Origin: Alphaproteobacteria bacterium UBA1908
Lineage (GTDB): Bacteria; Pseudomonadota; Alphaproteobacteria; Caedimonadales; UBA1908
Reading direction: 5' to 3'
DNA: 64,000 nt
NCBI GenBank assembly: GCA_002337525.1
Contig: DDGG01000031.1
Location: forward strand, 13,330 to 77,329
Shown: one piece after another, positions 8,429 to 17,414 of the stretch
Layout: each line of letters begins with the position of its first letter
Numbering within the stretch: the stretch's first letter is position 1
Notes under the pieces: model-generated
What the model saw: the letters and a program-made list of their open reading frames with translations, nothing else
What the model was told of the DNA's origin: nothing
Databases searched by the model: none
Translations under genes and position numbers: made by a program

Positions 8429-10237
8429 ATGTTGGCAAGGTTCTTTTTAGCTCTAGCGCTTTTTTTCACGCCCCTCATCTCTCCCTTAAATGCCAAACAA
8501 CATGCCCTTTCAATGCACGGTGATCTTAAATATAAAGAGGGAGAGCCTTTTTCCAACACTAACATGAACGCTCCTAAAGGAGGTCATATCCGATTTGGAG
8601 TCGTTGGAACCTTTGATTCGACAAACCCCTTTATTACCAAGGGAACGTCTCCTGCCGGACTTAGTCTTTTTTCTGAACAGCTGGTTTTTGAAGGACTAAT
8701 GAAACGATCACCCGATGAACCTTTTTCACTTTATGGGCTTCTGGCTCAATACGTTAAAGTTGCCCCCGACCGGTCCTCTATCACTTTTTATCTTAACCCC
8801 AAGGCACAGTGGTCAGATGGCAAGCCTGTTCTAGCCAAAGATGTAAAATTCACCTATGAAACCTTCAGGGAAAAAGGGCGCCCTAATATGCGGCTCTATT
8901 ACAGTCGTGTTTCGTCTTGTGAAATCATCGATCCTCGAACGATCAAGTTTACTTTCAAAAAAGATCCCCAAAAAGGGTATGACCCGGAACAGCCTCTTCT
9001 AATGGCCCTAATGCGGGTTATTCCTGAACATATTTACGGAGGGCGAGATTTTGAGAAAGTTTCCCTGGATGCTATCGTAGCCAGTGGCCCTTACAAAATC
9101 AAGTCTTTAAAACCCGGTCATTCTATTGTCTATGAAAAACGAGAAGACTATTGGGCAAAAGACCTGCCTGTCACACAAGGAGAATTCAATTTCCAGACAG
9201 TGTCTTTTGATTACTACAGGGACAGCAAAGTTGCCTATGAAGCTTTCAAAGCAGGAGAATATGATATTTATCGTAAGGTGACACCATCAAGTTGGGCCTC
9301 GGAAAGGCCTTATCCAGCCCTCAGGAAAGGCCTTGTGAAACAGGTGGAATGGTCACATAATATGCCTGTCGGCTTTCAGGGACTCGTCATGAATACACGC
9401 CGCACACTTTTCAAGGATCGACGTGTCAGAGAAGCCCTTTCCTATGCTTTTGACTTTGAAACTCTCAACAAGACCTTGTTTCATAACAGCTTTACGCGAA
9501 GTACCAGTTACTTTCCAAATACGTCTCTGGCTTCAACCGGGCTCCCAACAAAAGAAGAGCTAGAGCTTCTAACGCCCTTTAAAGAAACTCTTCCCCGGGA
9601 AGTTTTTGAAAAAGAATTTACAGTTCCTGAAACATCGGGGCATGGCAAAGACCGCCAAAATCTTCAAAAAGCACGTTCTTTACTTAGGGAGGCTGGCTGG
9701 GAAATTCAAAAAGGCCGCCTTGTTCATAAAAAAACCAAGGAACTTTTCAAATTTGAAATTCTGCTTTTCAACCCGGAACACCTGAAGTTTGCTTCCAGCT
9801 TTGAACAGAACCTTAAATCTCTGGGTATTGAAGTTAGCCTGAGAAACGTTGACACAGCACATTATGAAAATCGTCGACTGACCTATGATTATGACATGAT
9901 TGTTCAAACTTGGGGCCACTCACTCTCTCCTGGCAATGAACAGCTCTACTACTGGAGTTCCGGAGCAGGTAAAGAACCTGGAAGCCGAAACTATTCTGGC
10001 ATTGATAGCCCTGCGGTCGATGCATTATGCGATGCTATCACAAGGGCAAAAAACCGTGAAGAACTTGAAACAGCACTGCATGCCCTTGATCGTGTCCTTT
10101 TATGGGGGCATTATGTCATCCCTCTTTTCCACACAAACAAGATACGTCTGGCGTACTGGGACAAGTTCGGGTATCCTGAAATAGATTCAAGGGTTGGTGT
10201 TCGTTTCACAACCTGGTGGTCCAAAGAAAAGAACTAG
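8429..10237 (+). CDS. yejA: peptide ABC transporter substrate-binding protein, YejA-like
   Basis: Periplasmic solute-binding protein of family 5 (SBP_bac_5), 602 residues, with a signal peptide cut near residue 22 (Leu-Asn-Ala). The start of the mature protein, HALSMHGDLKYKEGEPF followed by NAPKGGHIRFG, is the pattern of YejA-type oligopeptide-binding proteins, which in E. coli feed the YejBEF importer (microcin C and peptide uptake). The start ATG has an AAGGAG site 9 bases upstream. No yejB, yejE or yejF gene is in the window, so the importer genes must lie elsewhere or be absent. The next gene, coxC, is unrelated. Confidence 0.85.
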   Translation: MLARFFLALALFFTPLISPLNAKQHALSMHGDLKYKEGEPFSNTNMNAPKGGHIRFGVVGTFDSTNPFITKGTSPAGLSLFSEQLVFEGLMKRSPDEPFSLYGLLAQYVKVAPDRSSITFYLNPKAQWSDGKPVLAKDVKFTYETFREKGRPNMRLYYSRVSSCEIIDPRTIKFTFKKDPQKGYDPEQPLLMALMRVIPEHIYGGRDFEKVSLDAIVASGPYKIKSLKPGHSIVYEKREDYWAKDLPVTQGEFNFQTVSFDYYRDSKVAYEAFKAGEYDIYRKVTPSSWASERPYPALRKGLVKQVEWSHNMPVGFQGLVMNTRRTLFKDRRVREALSYAFDFETLNKTLFHNSFTRSTSYFPNTSLASTGLPTKEELELLTPFKETLPREVFEKEFTVPETSGHGKDRQNLQKARSLLREAGWEIQKGRLVHKKTKELFKFEILLFNPEHLKFASSFEQNLKSLGIEVSLRNVDTAHYENRRLTYDYDMIVQTWGHSLSPGNEQLYYWSSGAGKEPGSRNYSGIDSPAVDALCDAITRAKNREELETALHALDRVLLWGHYVIPLFHTNKIRLAYWDKFGYPEIDSRVGVRFTTWWSKEKN

Positions 10238-10353
10238 GGAACTTCACGATTATGATACATCGATTGGCAGGGGTAAAGTCTACCGAAAGCAAGGGTGATA
10301 GAACCCTTACTGAGAAGATCTCCAAACCTTGCAAAACAGTGAAGCAGGTTCCC
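10237..10353 (+). ncRNA. candidate structured RNA between yejA and coxC
   Basis: An 11-bp closing helix can form: GGGAAC (10237-10242) with GTTCCC (10348-10353), and TTCAC (10243-10247) with GTGAA (10339-10343), with a 4-base bulge on the right side. Inside, GCAAGG (10289-10294) can pair with CCTTGC (10327-10332) or, alternatively, AAGGGT (10291-10296) with ACCCTT (10303-10308); GGTA (10272-10275) pairs with TACC (10281-10284). The coxC start codon is 20 bases after the closing helix. It matches no riboswitch or sRNA consensus I know; it could be a 5' leader element of coxC or chance pairing. Confidence 0.3.
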
Positions 10354-10372
10354 TACCCAATAAGAGGTTATT

Positions 10373-11164
10373 ATGTCATCGTCTAAGAAACAGCACCCTT
10401 TTCATATTGTTGATCCAAGCCCGTGGCCCTTTGTCACATCCCTTGCAATACTCGTTTTAGCCATTGGCTCTATTTTATTTATGAAACAGCAAGGACAACT
10501 TGTTTTCTATGCAGGGCTTGTTTCCGTTCTTGTTTGTATGACATTTTGGTGGCGAGACGTCATTCACGAAGCAAAAACAGATCATAATAAAACAATCCAT
10601 ATTGGTTTTCGATACAGCATGGCCCTGTTTATTTTGTCAGAAGTTGCCTTTTTTGCCGCCTTTTTCTGGGCCTATTTTGATGCAGCACTTATTCCAAGAG
10701 AGGCAAGTGGCTTTGTTTGGCCTCCAAAAGGTATTGAAACTCTGGATCCTTTTGATTTGCCTTATTTGAACACTTTGATCCTCCTTTTGTCGGGAACGAC
10801 CGTTACCTGGGCGCATCACGCGATTGTTGAAGGTGATATCAAAACCATGATTCGCCAAACAGGTTTAACAGTTGCCCTGGGTGTCATTTTTCTAGGTGTT
10901 CAGATTTTTGAATATACACATACTGGCTTTGCCTTTAAGGATGGGATCTATCCTTCTGTCTTTTATATGGCGACGGGGTTTCACGGATTTCACGTTTTTA
11001 TTGGTGTTGTTTTCCTGACTGTCTGCCTTTTCAGGGCCCGTGCCGGACATTTTAAATCAGATGACCATTTTGGATTTGAAGCAGCCGCCTGGTACTGGCA
11101 CTTTGTCGATGTGGTCTGGCTTTTCCTTTTCGTGAGTATTTATTGGTGGGGCGCGTCTTCATGA
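10373..11164 (+). CDS. coxC: cytochrome c oxidase subunit III
   Basis: Integral membrane subunit III of the aa3-type terminal oxidase, 263 residues with seven predicted helices. Recognisable stretches are HPFHIVDPSPWPF at the N-terminus, SEVAFFAAFFWAYFD (about 87-101), ATGFHGFHVFIG (about 201-212) and the C-terminal WYWHFVDVVWLFLF, where the conserved Glu and His residues of COX3 lie. It overlaps surf1 by four bases (ATGA). The usual neighbours coxB, coxA, ctaB and ctaG are missing upstream, so the oxidase cluster is split in this genome. The leader may be structured RNA. Confidence 0.93.
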   Translation: MSSSKKQHPFHIVDPSPWPFVTSLAILVLAIGSILFMKQQGQLVFYAGLVSVLVCMTFWWRDVIHEAKTDHNKTIHIGFRYSMALFILSEVAFFAAFFWAYFDAALIPREASGFVWPPKGIETLDPFDLPYLNTLILLLSGTTVTWAHHAIVEGDIKTMIRQTGLTVALGVIFLGVQIFEYTHTGFAFKDGIYPSVFYMATGFHGFHVFIGVVFLTVCLFRARAGHFKSDDHFGFEAAAWYWHFVDVVWLFLFVSIYWWGASS

Positions 11165-11946
11165 CGCTCCAAACCTTTTTTAAAAAATTCAGTTGGTCGA
11201 CCCTGGTTGTTGTTTTTGGAGTTGCTTTTTTTACGGGCCTCGGGAGCTGGCAACTCAAACGCCTTTCCTGGAAAGAAAATCTGATTCAAACTGTTGAGAC
11301 ACGCCTTCAAGGCCCACGCCTTCCCTTGGAAGAATTCCTTGAAAAATACACCTCTTTTACAACTCATGAATACGAGAAATTGACTCTTGAAGGACAATAT
11401 CTTCATGATCAGGAAACCTATCTTTTAGGGCGCACCAATGGAGGCCAGGTTGTTTATCACGTCGTTACTCCCTTCTTACTAGAGTCTGGTACTGTCATTT
11501 TAGTGGATAGAGGATGGATTCCTGCAAAAGTGTCATCCAGTGATCCCGATATTACACGCCCGAAAGGGACTCTGATAGAACAAGGACATATGCGCCTTAA
11601 ATCTTCTCGTAATCTCTTTACCCCGGATAATAATTACGAGAAAGGTAATCTTTATTCGATAGAACCAAAAGAGTATGCTCGAGAAAAATCCATGACGACA
11701 CTTCTCCCCTTTTATGTTGTCCGCGAGAGCACGAATGATACAAATTCTTTCCCGCGTGCCAGGAAAACCGCACTACCAGAAATGCATAATAACCATCTAC
11801 AATACGCGCTCACATGGTATTTTATGGCCTTTGTGCTTATTGTGATGTATCTCGTTCTCCTAAAAAAGAAGATGCATTCTGAAGAGCGCTCACCCGGTAA
11901 AAGTTCTTCCAGGCCAAAAAAGAATAAAAGTGCTTTGAAAAAATAA
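11161..11946 (+). CDS. SURF1-family cytochrome oxidase assembly protein
   Basis: SURF1 (Shy1) proteins help insert heme a into the aa3 oxidase. The start is taken as the ATG at 11161, which overlaps the coxC stop (ATGA) and implies translational coupling; an upstream TTG at 11143 lies inside coxC. The 261 residues show the family layout: N-terminal membrane helix, then LGSWQLKRLSWKE near residue 27, the periplasmic domain with HEYEKLTLEG, GRTNGGQVVYHVVTPF and VILVDRGWIP, and a C-terminal helix after HNNHLQYALTWY. A Lys/Ser-rich tail ends the protein. Confidence 0.9.
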   Translation: MTLQTFFKKFSWSTLVVVFGVAFFTGLGSWQLKRLSWKENLIQTVETRLQGPRLPLEEFLEKYTSFTTHEYEKLTLEGQYLHDQETYLLGRTNGGQVVYHVVTPFLLESGTVILVDRGWIPAKVSSSDPDITRPKGTLIEQGHMRLKSSRNLFTPDNNYEKGNLYSIEPKEYAREKSMTTLLPFYVVRESTNDTNSFPRARKTALPEMHNNHLQYALTWYFMAFVLIVMYLVLLKKKMHSEERSPGKSSSRPKKNKSALKK

Positions 11947-11963
11947 AAAAACGATGAGGGAAC

Positions 11964-12005
11964 AAAAAAATGTATCAGTGTCCTCACTATGAGGAGAACA
12001 CTGAT
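11964..12005 (-). terminator. terminator for the secreted-protein gene at 12034-12600
   Basis: The stem pairs ATCAGTGT plus CCTC (11974-11985) with GAGG (11991-11994) and ACACTGAT (11998-12005), with a small bulge. On the minus strand seven T follow (11964-11970 read as A on plus). Confidence 0.6.
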
Positions 12006-12033
12006 GTACGGATTAGAGAAAAGGTGGCTTTAA

Positions 12034-12600
12034 TTAATAAACCGCCTTATAACCTTCATGTTGGGCATATTCTTTAACTTTTTCTTTAGCCACTTTAAGA
12101 TCAACATTTGTCTGTAATGGATTAAGAGACAAACACTGTTGAGTAACAAGTGGAACATTGACACTTTTCGGGATAGGTCCATATTTATGCTTTGCTAAAC
12201 CTTCACATACTTTTTGTTGGGTTGCCATAATATCATTCACTATCGGAACAAAGTAGGGAATAATTTCCACATGTTTATTCGCAGATTCAGTATAAAAAGA
12301 CTTGGAGTGTCCGCTTGAAATCTGTTGTATAAGGCTTTTTAAATTATTAACTCTATTTTTCATTGATGTTGCGGAAAGAGATTTTTCTGATGATTTCTTT
12401 GATAATACCGCAACCAGGATAGAAGATGTCATACCAGGATATTTAACCAGGTTATTCCAAAAGTGAGCCATTTTATCAACAGTGCTCTGTAAGGACTCCA
12501 ACTCTTTTTTTTCTTTCTCGGGCATTGTATGTAAATTCAAAAAAGCGTTAGCAGACCCCACAGTAAAAATTAGATAAAAGGCAACGAAGATTTTTTTCAT
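12034..12600 (-). CDS. secreted helical protein of unknown family
   Basis: A 188-residue product with a signal peptide (MKKIFVAFYLIFTVGSANA, cut before Phe20). The mature protein is Lys- and Ser-rich and mostly helical, with two cysteines (near residues 132 and 156). An AGGAGAACA ribosome binding site precedes the ATG. It sits alone between surf1 and the PHB genes, on the opposite strand to both, with its own terminator. I do not recognise the family; the layout is like other small exported proteins in this window. Confidence 0.7.
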   Translation of the reverse strand: MKKIFVAFYLIFTVGSANAFLNLHTMPEKEKKELESLQSTVDKMAHFWNNLVKYPGMTSSILVAVLSKKSSEKSLSATSMKNRVNNLKSLIQQISSGHSKSFYTESANKHVEIIPYFVPIVNDIMATQQKVCEGLAKHKYGPIPKSVNVPLVTQQCLSLNPLQTNVDLKVAKEKVKEYAQHEGYKAVY

Positions 12601-12768
12601 ATTTGTTCTCCTGAATATACGTTACCTATATAAATTATCATTCTATTATTAACATTCTATAAAGAACTGAAAACAATTTGATTTCAAATGCTTAAAAACC
12701 CTATTCTTTTGATAAGAGGTGGGGTATAGTCATCTTTGCCTTGATAATAAGGTTTAGGGGAGACTATT

Positions 12769-12927
12769 TTGGAAGATCTTACAAAAAAATATCTGTCACT
12801 TTGGGAAGATATGATCTCGGCTACACTTCTTAATCCAGAGCTTCAAAAGAAAATGTACGAGCTCTCGACTGAAACGTTTGACTATTTCCAGAAACAAGCC
12901 TCTCAATCAGATGAGCCCACAGAATAA
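12769..12927 (+). CDS. candidate 52-residue phasin/PhaE-like leader of phaC
   Basis: A frame opens with TTG (12769-12771), which has a strong site AGGGGAG 6 bases upstream, and closes with TAA at 12925-12927. The product starts MEDLTKKYLSLWEDM, continues with a short helix containing NPELQKKMYELS and FDYFQKQ, and ends acidic. It overlaps the phaC start by 17 bases in another frame, while phaC itself has no ribosome binding site, so phaC is probably translated by coupling. An amphipathic Trp-containing helix next to a short PHA synthase recalls phasins or the PhaE/PhaR subunits of class III/IV synthases; this is inference from context and composition. Confidence 0.6.
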   Translation: MEDLTKKYLSLWEDMISATLLNPELQKKMYELSTETFDYFQKQASQSDEPTE

Positions 12928-14131
12928 AAAAACTTTTCTCCAGGGCCGCCTTAGCCCTCTGCTTCTCGCTTTTCACAGCTCGTTAAACGCGTTCAAAGCG
13001 TCTTTGAGCTTGGTAAACCTTACAATATTATCTGATTATCAGAATTCACTGTCCTGTGAACAAACGCTTTCTTTATGGGACAAGCATCTGGACATTTACA
13101 AAAATACAATCACGCAAACCTTTGAAAGTCAGCGCCTTTTCCTGAAAGGCGTTCAGGTCTATGAAACAGCACCGCGTTCTTTAACACCTAAAATGCCACC
13201 CCCTCTCTGGACAAAAGGATCCGCAGGACTTTTTGATTTTGGCGTAAAATATTCCGTCACAAAAAGAGCGGTACCAGTTCTTTTTATTCCCTCTCTGATT
13301 AATAGGTCCTATATTTTTGACCTTTATGAAGAAAAGGGATTCTTCGCATTTCTGGCACGTCACAACATTCGGCCTTATCTTTTTGACTGGGGAGATCAGG
13401 AAAAGGACAAACAAACATTATCTCTTGAAAACTATCTAAAGAACCGCCTTCTGCCTGCCTTACACTTCCTGGTACAGCACACGAAAAAACCTGTCCATAT
13501 TGCAGGGTATTGTATGGGGGGTCTTTTTGCAACGGCGCTAAGATCACTGGCACCTGGTTTGGCGCGTTCCCTGTCTCTTTTTGCAACCCCGTGGGATTTC
13601 CATCAAGGTAATGCCACTCCACTTATGATGCAAAATATTGCGGATTGGATCAAGGGGACCTTACCAAAAGATCAAAGAATCCCGGGAGACTTTTTACAAC
13701 TTTTTTTTCATGCCCTGTCACCTTTTTCAATACAAAAGAAATTTCAGGATCTTGGCCTTTGCCATCAGAAAAAATCTCTTTTACCGCCATCCTATATCGC
13801 TCTGGAAGACTGGTTAAACGATACAGTGTCATTATCATCTCATGTTTTTCACGAATGTTGCACAAAATGGTATCAGCAAAATGAGCCCTATCATCGGGAA
13901 ATTGTTGCCGGAGTCAATCTTCAAAAAGAAAAAACCTCTTCCCCGGCGTATCTCGTCACCCCCACAAAAGACCGTCTTGTCCCGCTAAAAGCCGCACAAG
14001 GCATTCTATCTTTGATGCCCCACGCTGATGTATTGGCACCCCCAACAGGACATGTGGGTATTTTTGGGTCGCGCAGAGCGTCAGAAATGGTTTGGCAACC
14101 CTATTGTGCCTGGTTAAAACACCTTCATTAA
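12911..14131 (+). CDS. phaC: poly(3-hydroxyalkanoate) synthase, short form
   Basis: Polymerises 3-hydroxyacyl-CoA into PHA granules. With the start at the ATG at 12911 the protein has 406 residues. The alpha/beta-hydrolase core shows the PhaC lipase-like box GYCMGG (199-204, nucleophile Cys201), Asp354 in TKDRLVPL, His381 in PTGHVGIFG and the conserved Trp302 in LEDWLND. It is far shorter than class I enzymes (about 590 residues) and close to class III/IV catalytic subunits, which need a partner protein. A TTG 11 codons earlier is in frame but lacks a binding site. It lies between the 52-codon gene and phaB. Confidence 0.88.
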   Translation: MSPQNKKTFLQGRLSPLLLAFHSSLNAFKASLSLVNLTILSDYQNSLSCEQTLSLWDKHLDIYKNTITQTFESQRLFLKGVQVYETAPRSLTPKMPPPLWTKGSAGLFDFGVKYSVTKRAVPVLFIPSLINRSYIFDLYEEKGFFAFLARHNIRPYLFDWGDQEKDKQTLSLENYLKNRLLPALHFLVQHTKKPVHIAGYCMGGLFATALRSLAPGLARSLSLFATPWDFHQGNATPLMMQNIADWIKGTLPKDQRIPGDFLQLFFHALSPFSIQKKFQDLGLCHQKKSLLPPSYIALEDWLNDTVSLSSHVFHECCTKWYQQNEPYHREIVAGVNLQKEKTSSPAYLVTPTKDRLVPLKAAQGILSLMPHADVLAPPTGHVGIFGSRRASEMVWQPYCAWLKHLH

Positions 14132-14159
14132 GTAAACTGAGAGAAAAAGGAGAAAAAAA

Positions 14160-14888
14160 ATGGACAGAAAAAAAGTTGCCCTTGTCACAGGCGGGACTCG
14201 GGGAATTGGAGAAGCAATCTCAAGAGCATTGAAAGATGCCGATTATGAAGTTGCAGCAACTTATCACGGTAATACACAGGCTGCCGAAGTTTTTGAAAAA
14301 CAAACTCGTGTCCGAACTTATAAATGGGACGTTGCCGATTATGACGCCTGCCAAAAAGGGATTGCACAAGTGTCGAATGATCTTGGTCCTGTTGATATTC
14401 TTGTGAACAACGCAGGTATTACGCGCGATGGCATGTTCCACAAGCTTTCTCCAGATCAATGGCACGCCGTTATTAATACAAATCTGACATCCTGCTTTAA
14501 TATGACACAGGCGGTTCTGTCCGGGATGCGTGAACGTGGATTCGGCCGTATCATCAATATTTCCTCGATCAATGGTCAAAAGGGTCAGATGGGTCAAACA
14601 AATTATGCTGCCGCCAAAGCGGGTCTTATTGGTTTTTCAAAAGCTTTGGCTCTTGAAACTGCGGCCAAGGGTATTACAGTCAATGTCATCGCACCAGGTT
14701 ACATCGAGACAGATATGGTACGCCAGGTAAATCCCGAAGTCCTGCAGCGAATTATTTCGGGAATTCCGGTGGGGCGCCTTGGAAGTCCCGAAGAAATTGC
14801 GCGCGCTGTTTTATTTCTTTCCAGCGATCAGGGTGGCTTTATGACGGGATCAACTCTGTCTATCAATGGCGGGCAATATATGGCCTGA
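14160..14888 (+). CDS. phaB: acetoacetyl-CoA reductase (PhaB)
   Basis: NADPH-dependent short-chain dehydrogenase that reduces acetoacetyl-CoA to (R)-3-hydroxybutyryl-CoA, the monomer for PhaC. The 242 residues contain the cofactor loop TGGTRGIG (10-17), NNAG (83-86), the catalytic Ser136, Tyr149 and Lys153 (YAAAK), and the PGYIETDM segment that FabG and PhaB share. Position directly after phaC, plus 242 residues, favours PhaB over FabG. An AAGGAG site lies 7 bases before the ATG. A beta-ketothiolase (phaA) is not in the window. Confidence 0.9.
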   Translation: MDRKKVALVTGGTRGIGEAISRALKDADYEVAATYHGNTQAAEVFEKQTRVRTYKWDVADYDACQKGIAQVSNDLGPVDILVNNAGITRDGMFHKLSPDQWHAVINTNLTSCFNMTQAVLSGMRERGFGRIINISSINGQKGQMGQTNYAAAKAGLIGFSKALALETAAKGITVNVIAPGYIETDMVRQVNPEVLQRIISGIPVGRLGSPEEIARAVLFLSSDQGGFMTGSTLSINGGQYMA

Positions 14889-14896
14889 TTCGTGAT

Positions 14897-14935
14897 AACT
14901 GGAAAAAAATAGAACACACCCAATTTTTTCCAGTT
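14897..14935 (+). terminator. terminator-like hairpin after phaB
   Basis: A 12-bp stem pairs AACTGGAAAAAA (14897-14908) with TTTTTTCCAGTT (14924-14935). The T run lies inside the descending arm instead of after it, so its strength is uncertain. Confidence 0.55.
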
Positions 14936-15080
14936 AGTCTATTGACTTAACAACAGGACAAGTGCTTTTTGGGGAACAGGTATTAAAAGGCTTTTCGATG
15001 TGCCAGAAGAGTTCAGGCTTCTTTGCGACGAAAGGCCATGTTATGCTTGTCAACCAAGAGGAGAAGCTGAAGGAATGTCA

Positions 15081-17414
15081 ATGTCCAAAGAAGAATTACG
15101 TAACAGTGCTTTACACTATCACCAATACCCGAAGCCGGGAAAGCTTCAGATTACCGCAACAAAGCCACTGGGAACCCAGCGAGATTTAGCACTCGCCTAT
15201 TCACCAGGTGTTGCCGCCGCCTGTGAGGAAATTGTTGACGATCCTCAAAATGCTTCTTTTTATACAGCGCGCTCTAATCTTGTTGCTGTTATTAGTAATG
15301 GAACAGCCGTTCTCGGCCTTGGAAATATTGGTCCTCTGGCCTCCAAACCAGTGATGGAAGGAAAAGCAGTTCTTTTCAAACAGTTTGCCAATATTGATGT
15401 CTTTGATATCGAGGTGAATCAGCCTGATCCCGAGAAACTGGTTGATGTCATTGCCAGCCTTGAGCCTACCTTTGGCGCCATTAATTTAGAAGATATTAAG
15501 GCTCCCGAATGCTTTTATGTGGAAGAAGAACTTAAAAAACGCCTGAAAATTCCTGTTTTTCATGATGATCAACACGGCACTGCTATTATTGTTGCAGCGG
15601 CTGTTCTCAATGGTCTCCATCTGGTTGGTAAAGATATCAAGCATGTGAAAATTGCTGCCTCCGGTGCCGGTGCCGCGTCTATTGCGTGCCTTAAACTCCT
15701 CGAAGGTCTTGGCGCTCAACGGAAAAATATTTTTGTGACTGATGCCAAAGGTGTTTTACATAATGAACGTACAAATATGGATCCTTTTAAACAACAATAT
15801 GCCAAAGACACAGATGCCCGTGTTCTTGCAGATATTGTTAAAGATGCCGATATCTTTCTGGGTCTTTCCGTCAGCAATCTTTTCTCTGAAGACATGCTGC
15901 GATCAATGGCGAAGGACCCTCTAATCCTGGCTCTTGCCAACCCAAATCCAGAAGTTGATCCAAACCTGGCCCGAAAAATACGCCCCGATGCCATCGTTGC
16001 CACTGGTCGATCAGACTTTCCAAACCAGGTTAACAATGTCCTTTGCTTTCCTTTCATTTTCAGAGGAGCCCTTGACGTTGGAGCGACATCAATCAATGAA
16101 GAAATGAAACTTGCCTGTGTTCATGCCATCGCAAATCTTGCACGTGCCGAACTTTCAGATATTGTCGCCCGTGTCTATGAAGAAGAAGAAATGCGCTTTG
16201 GAAAAGACTATTTAATTCCCAAGCCGTTTGATCCCCGACTGATGATCGAAATCGCCCCTGCCGTTGCTAAAGCTGCAATGGACACAGGGGTTGCAACACG
16301 CCCCCTGGAAGATATGGCCTCTTATCGTCAGGAACTGAGCCAGCATGTTTTCCGTTCCGGTCTTGCAATGCGCCCCCTTTTCGAACGGGCAAAACAGGCA
16401 CCTAAACGTGTTGTCTATGCTGAAGGGGAAGATGAACGCGTTCTTCGCGCTGTTCAAGTGGTGGTTGATGAAGGCCTTGCAAAACCTATCCTGATTGGGC
16501 GACCCAAAGTTGTTGAAATGAGAATAGAACGCTTTGGACTGCGTTTAAAACCAGGCGTTGATTTTGACTTGATTGATCCGGAATGTGACCGCCGTTTCAC
16601 ATCCTACTGGCAAACGTATCACAAAATTATGGAACGCAAGGGAGTCACCCCCGATTTTGCTAAAACAATTGTACGGACAAACACAACAGTAATTGCTGCT
16701 CTTATGGTTCATCGGGGAGACGCAGATGCTATGCTGTGTGGCCCTGTTGGTCGCTATCATCACCATTTGGAAAGCATCCGCGCTATTATCGGGCTTCGCG
16801 AGGGTGTTTGTGTGCCGGCCTCATTAAGTGTTTTGGTCCTTGATAAAGGTGTGTTTTTCCTAACAGATGGATATGTAAACAAAAATCCAACGAGTGAAGA
16901 AATCGCAAATCTGACTTTGCTTGCAACAGAGCAGGTTTTACAGTTTGGTATTTCACCAAAAGCCGCGTTACTTTCCCACTCAAGTTTTGGCTCCACGAAT
17001 TCAGAATCCTCCCTGAAAATGAGAGAAGCCGTTTCATTCCTGCACGAAACCTACCCTGATCTTGAAGTTGAAGGAGAAATGCACGCGGATGATGCTCTTG
17101 ACGAACAATTACGTCAGCGTCTTTTCCCAAATTCCCGACTTAAAGGACAGGCTAACTTACTTGTCATGCCGTGTATAGATACAGCCAACATTGGATTCAA
17201 TCTTTTGAAAGCGCTTGCAGGAGGACAACCCATTGGTCCAATCCTTCTTGGATTAGAGCATCCAGCACATATTATGACACCTGCGGTGACAGTCAGAGGG
17301 ATTTTAAACCTCACAGCCGTTGCCGTTGTGGATGCCCAACAAAAAGAAAACCCTTATACAACAGGCATGTCTGAGGCTCTTATGCAAACTTGCAAGGTGG
17401 CTTCTAATGCATGA
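15081..17414 (+). CDS. maeB: NADP-dependent malic enzyme with phosphotransacetylase-like domain
   Basis: Cytoplasmic enzyme that decarboxylates malate to pyruvate and yields NADPH, a likely source of reducing power for the adjacent PHB genes (inference). The N-terminal half shows malic enzyme motifs: [36 protein letters not shown] and the nucleotide-binding [13 protein letters not shown]. From about residue 430 the protein is phosphotransacetylase-like ([39 protein letters not shown]), the standard MaeB fusion. The start at 15081 has AAGGA 6 bases upstream; ATG 15075 is a possible alternative, and an open frame back to 15000 has no binding site. It overlaps mgtE by 8 bases. Confidence 0.92.
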   Translation: MSKEELRNSALHYHQYPKPGKLQITATKPLGTQRDLALAYSPGVAAACEEIVDDPQNASFYTARSNLVAVISNGTAVLGLGNIGPLASKPVMEGKAVLFKQFANIDVFDIEVNQPDPEKLVDVIASLEPTFGAINLEDIKAPECFYVEEELKKRLKIPVFHDDQHGTAIIVAAAVLNGLHLVGKDIKHVKIAASGAGAASIACLKLLEGLGAQRKNIFVTDAKGVLHNERTNMDPFKQQYAKDTDARVLADIVKDADIFLGLSVSNLFSEDMLRSMAKDPLILALANPNPEVDPNLARKIRPDAIVATGRSDFPNQVNNVLCFPFIFRGALDVGATSINEEMKLACVHAIANLARAELSDIVARVYEEEEMRFGKDYLIPKPFDPRLMIEIAPAVAKAAMDTGVATRPLEDMASYRQELSQHVFRSGLAMRPLFERAKQAPKRVVYAEGEDERVLRAVQVVVDEGLAKPILIGRPKVVEMRIERFGLRLKPGVDFDLIDPECDRRFTSYWQTYHKIMERKGVTPDFAKTIVRTNTTVIAALMVHRGDADAMLCGPVGRYHHHLESIRAIIGLREGVCVPASLSVLVLDKGVFFLTDGYVNKNPTSEEIANLTLLATEQVLQFGISPKAALLSHSSFGSTNSESSLKMREAVSFLHETYPDLEVEGEMHADDALDEQLRQRLFPNSRLKGQANLLVMPCIDTANIGFNLLKALAGGQPIGPILLGLEHPAHIMTPAVTVRGILNLTAVAVVDAQQKENPYTTGMSEALMQTCKVASNA

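Noticed and set aside
10261..10372. TPP-riboswitch resemblance (CTGAGA near ACCC) in the coxC leader
   Set aside because: The conserved blocks are in the wrong order and spacing for a TPP riboswitch, and coxC is not a thiamin gene.
15000..15080. N-terminal extension of the malic enzyme
   Set aside because: It is Cys-rich and unlike MaeB N-termini; ATG 15081 has a correctly spaced AAGGA.
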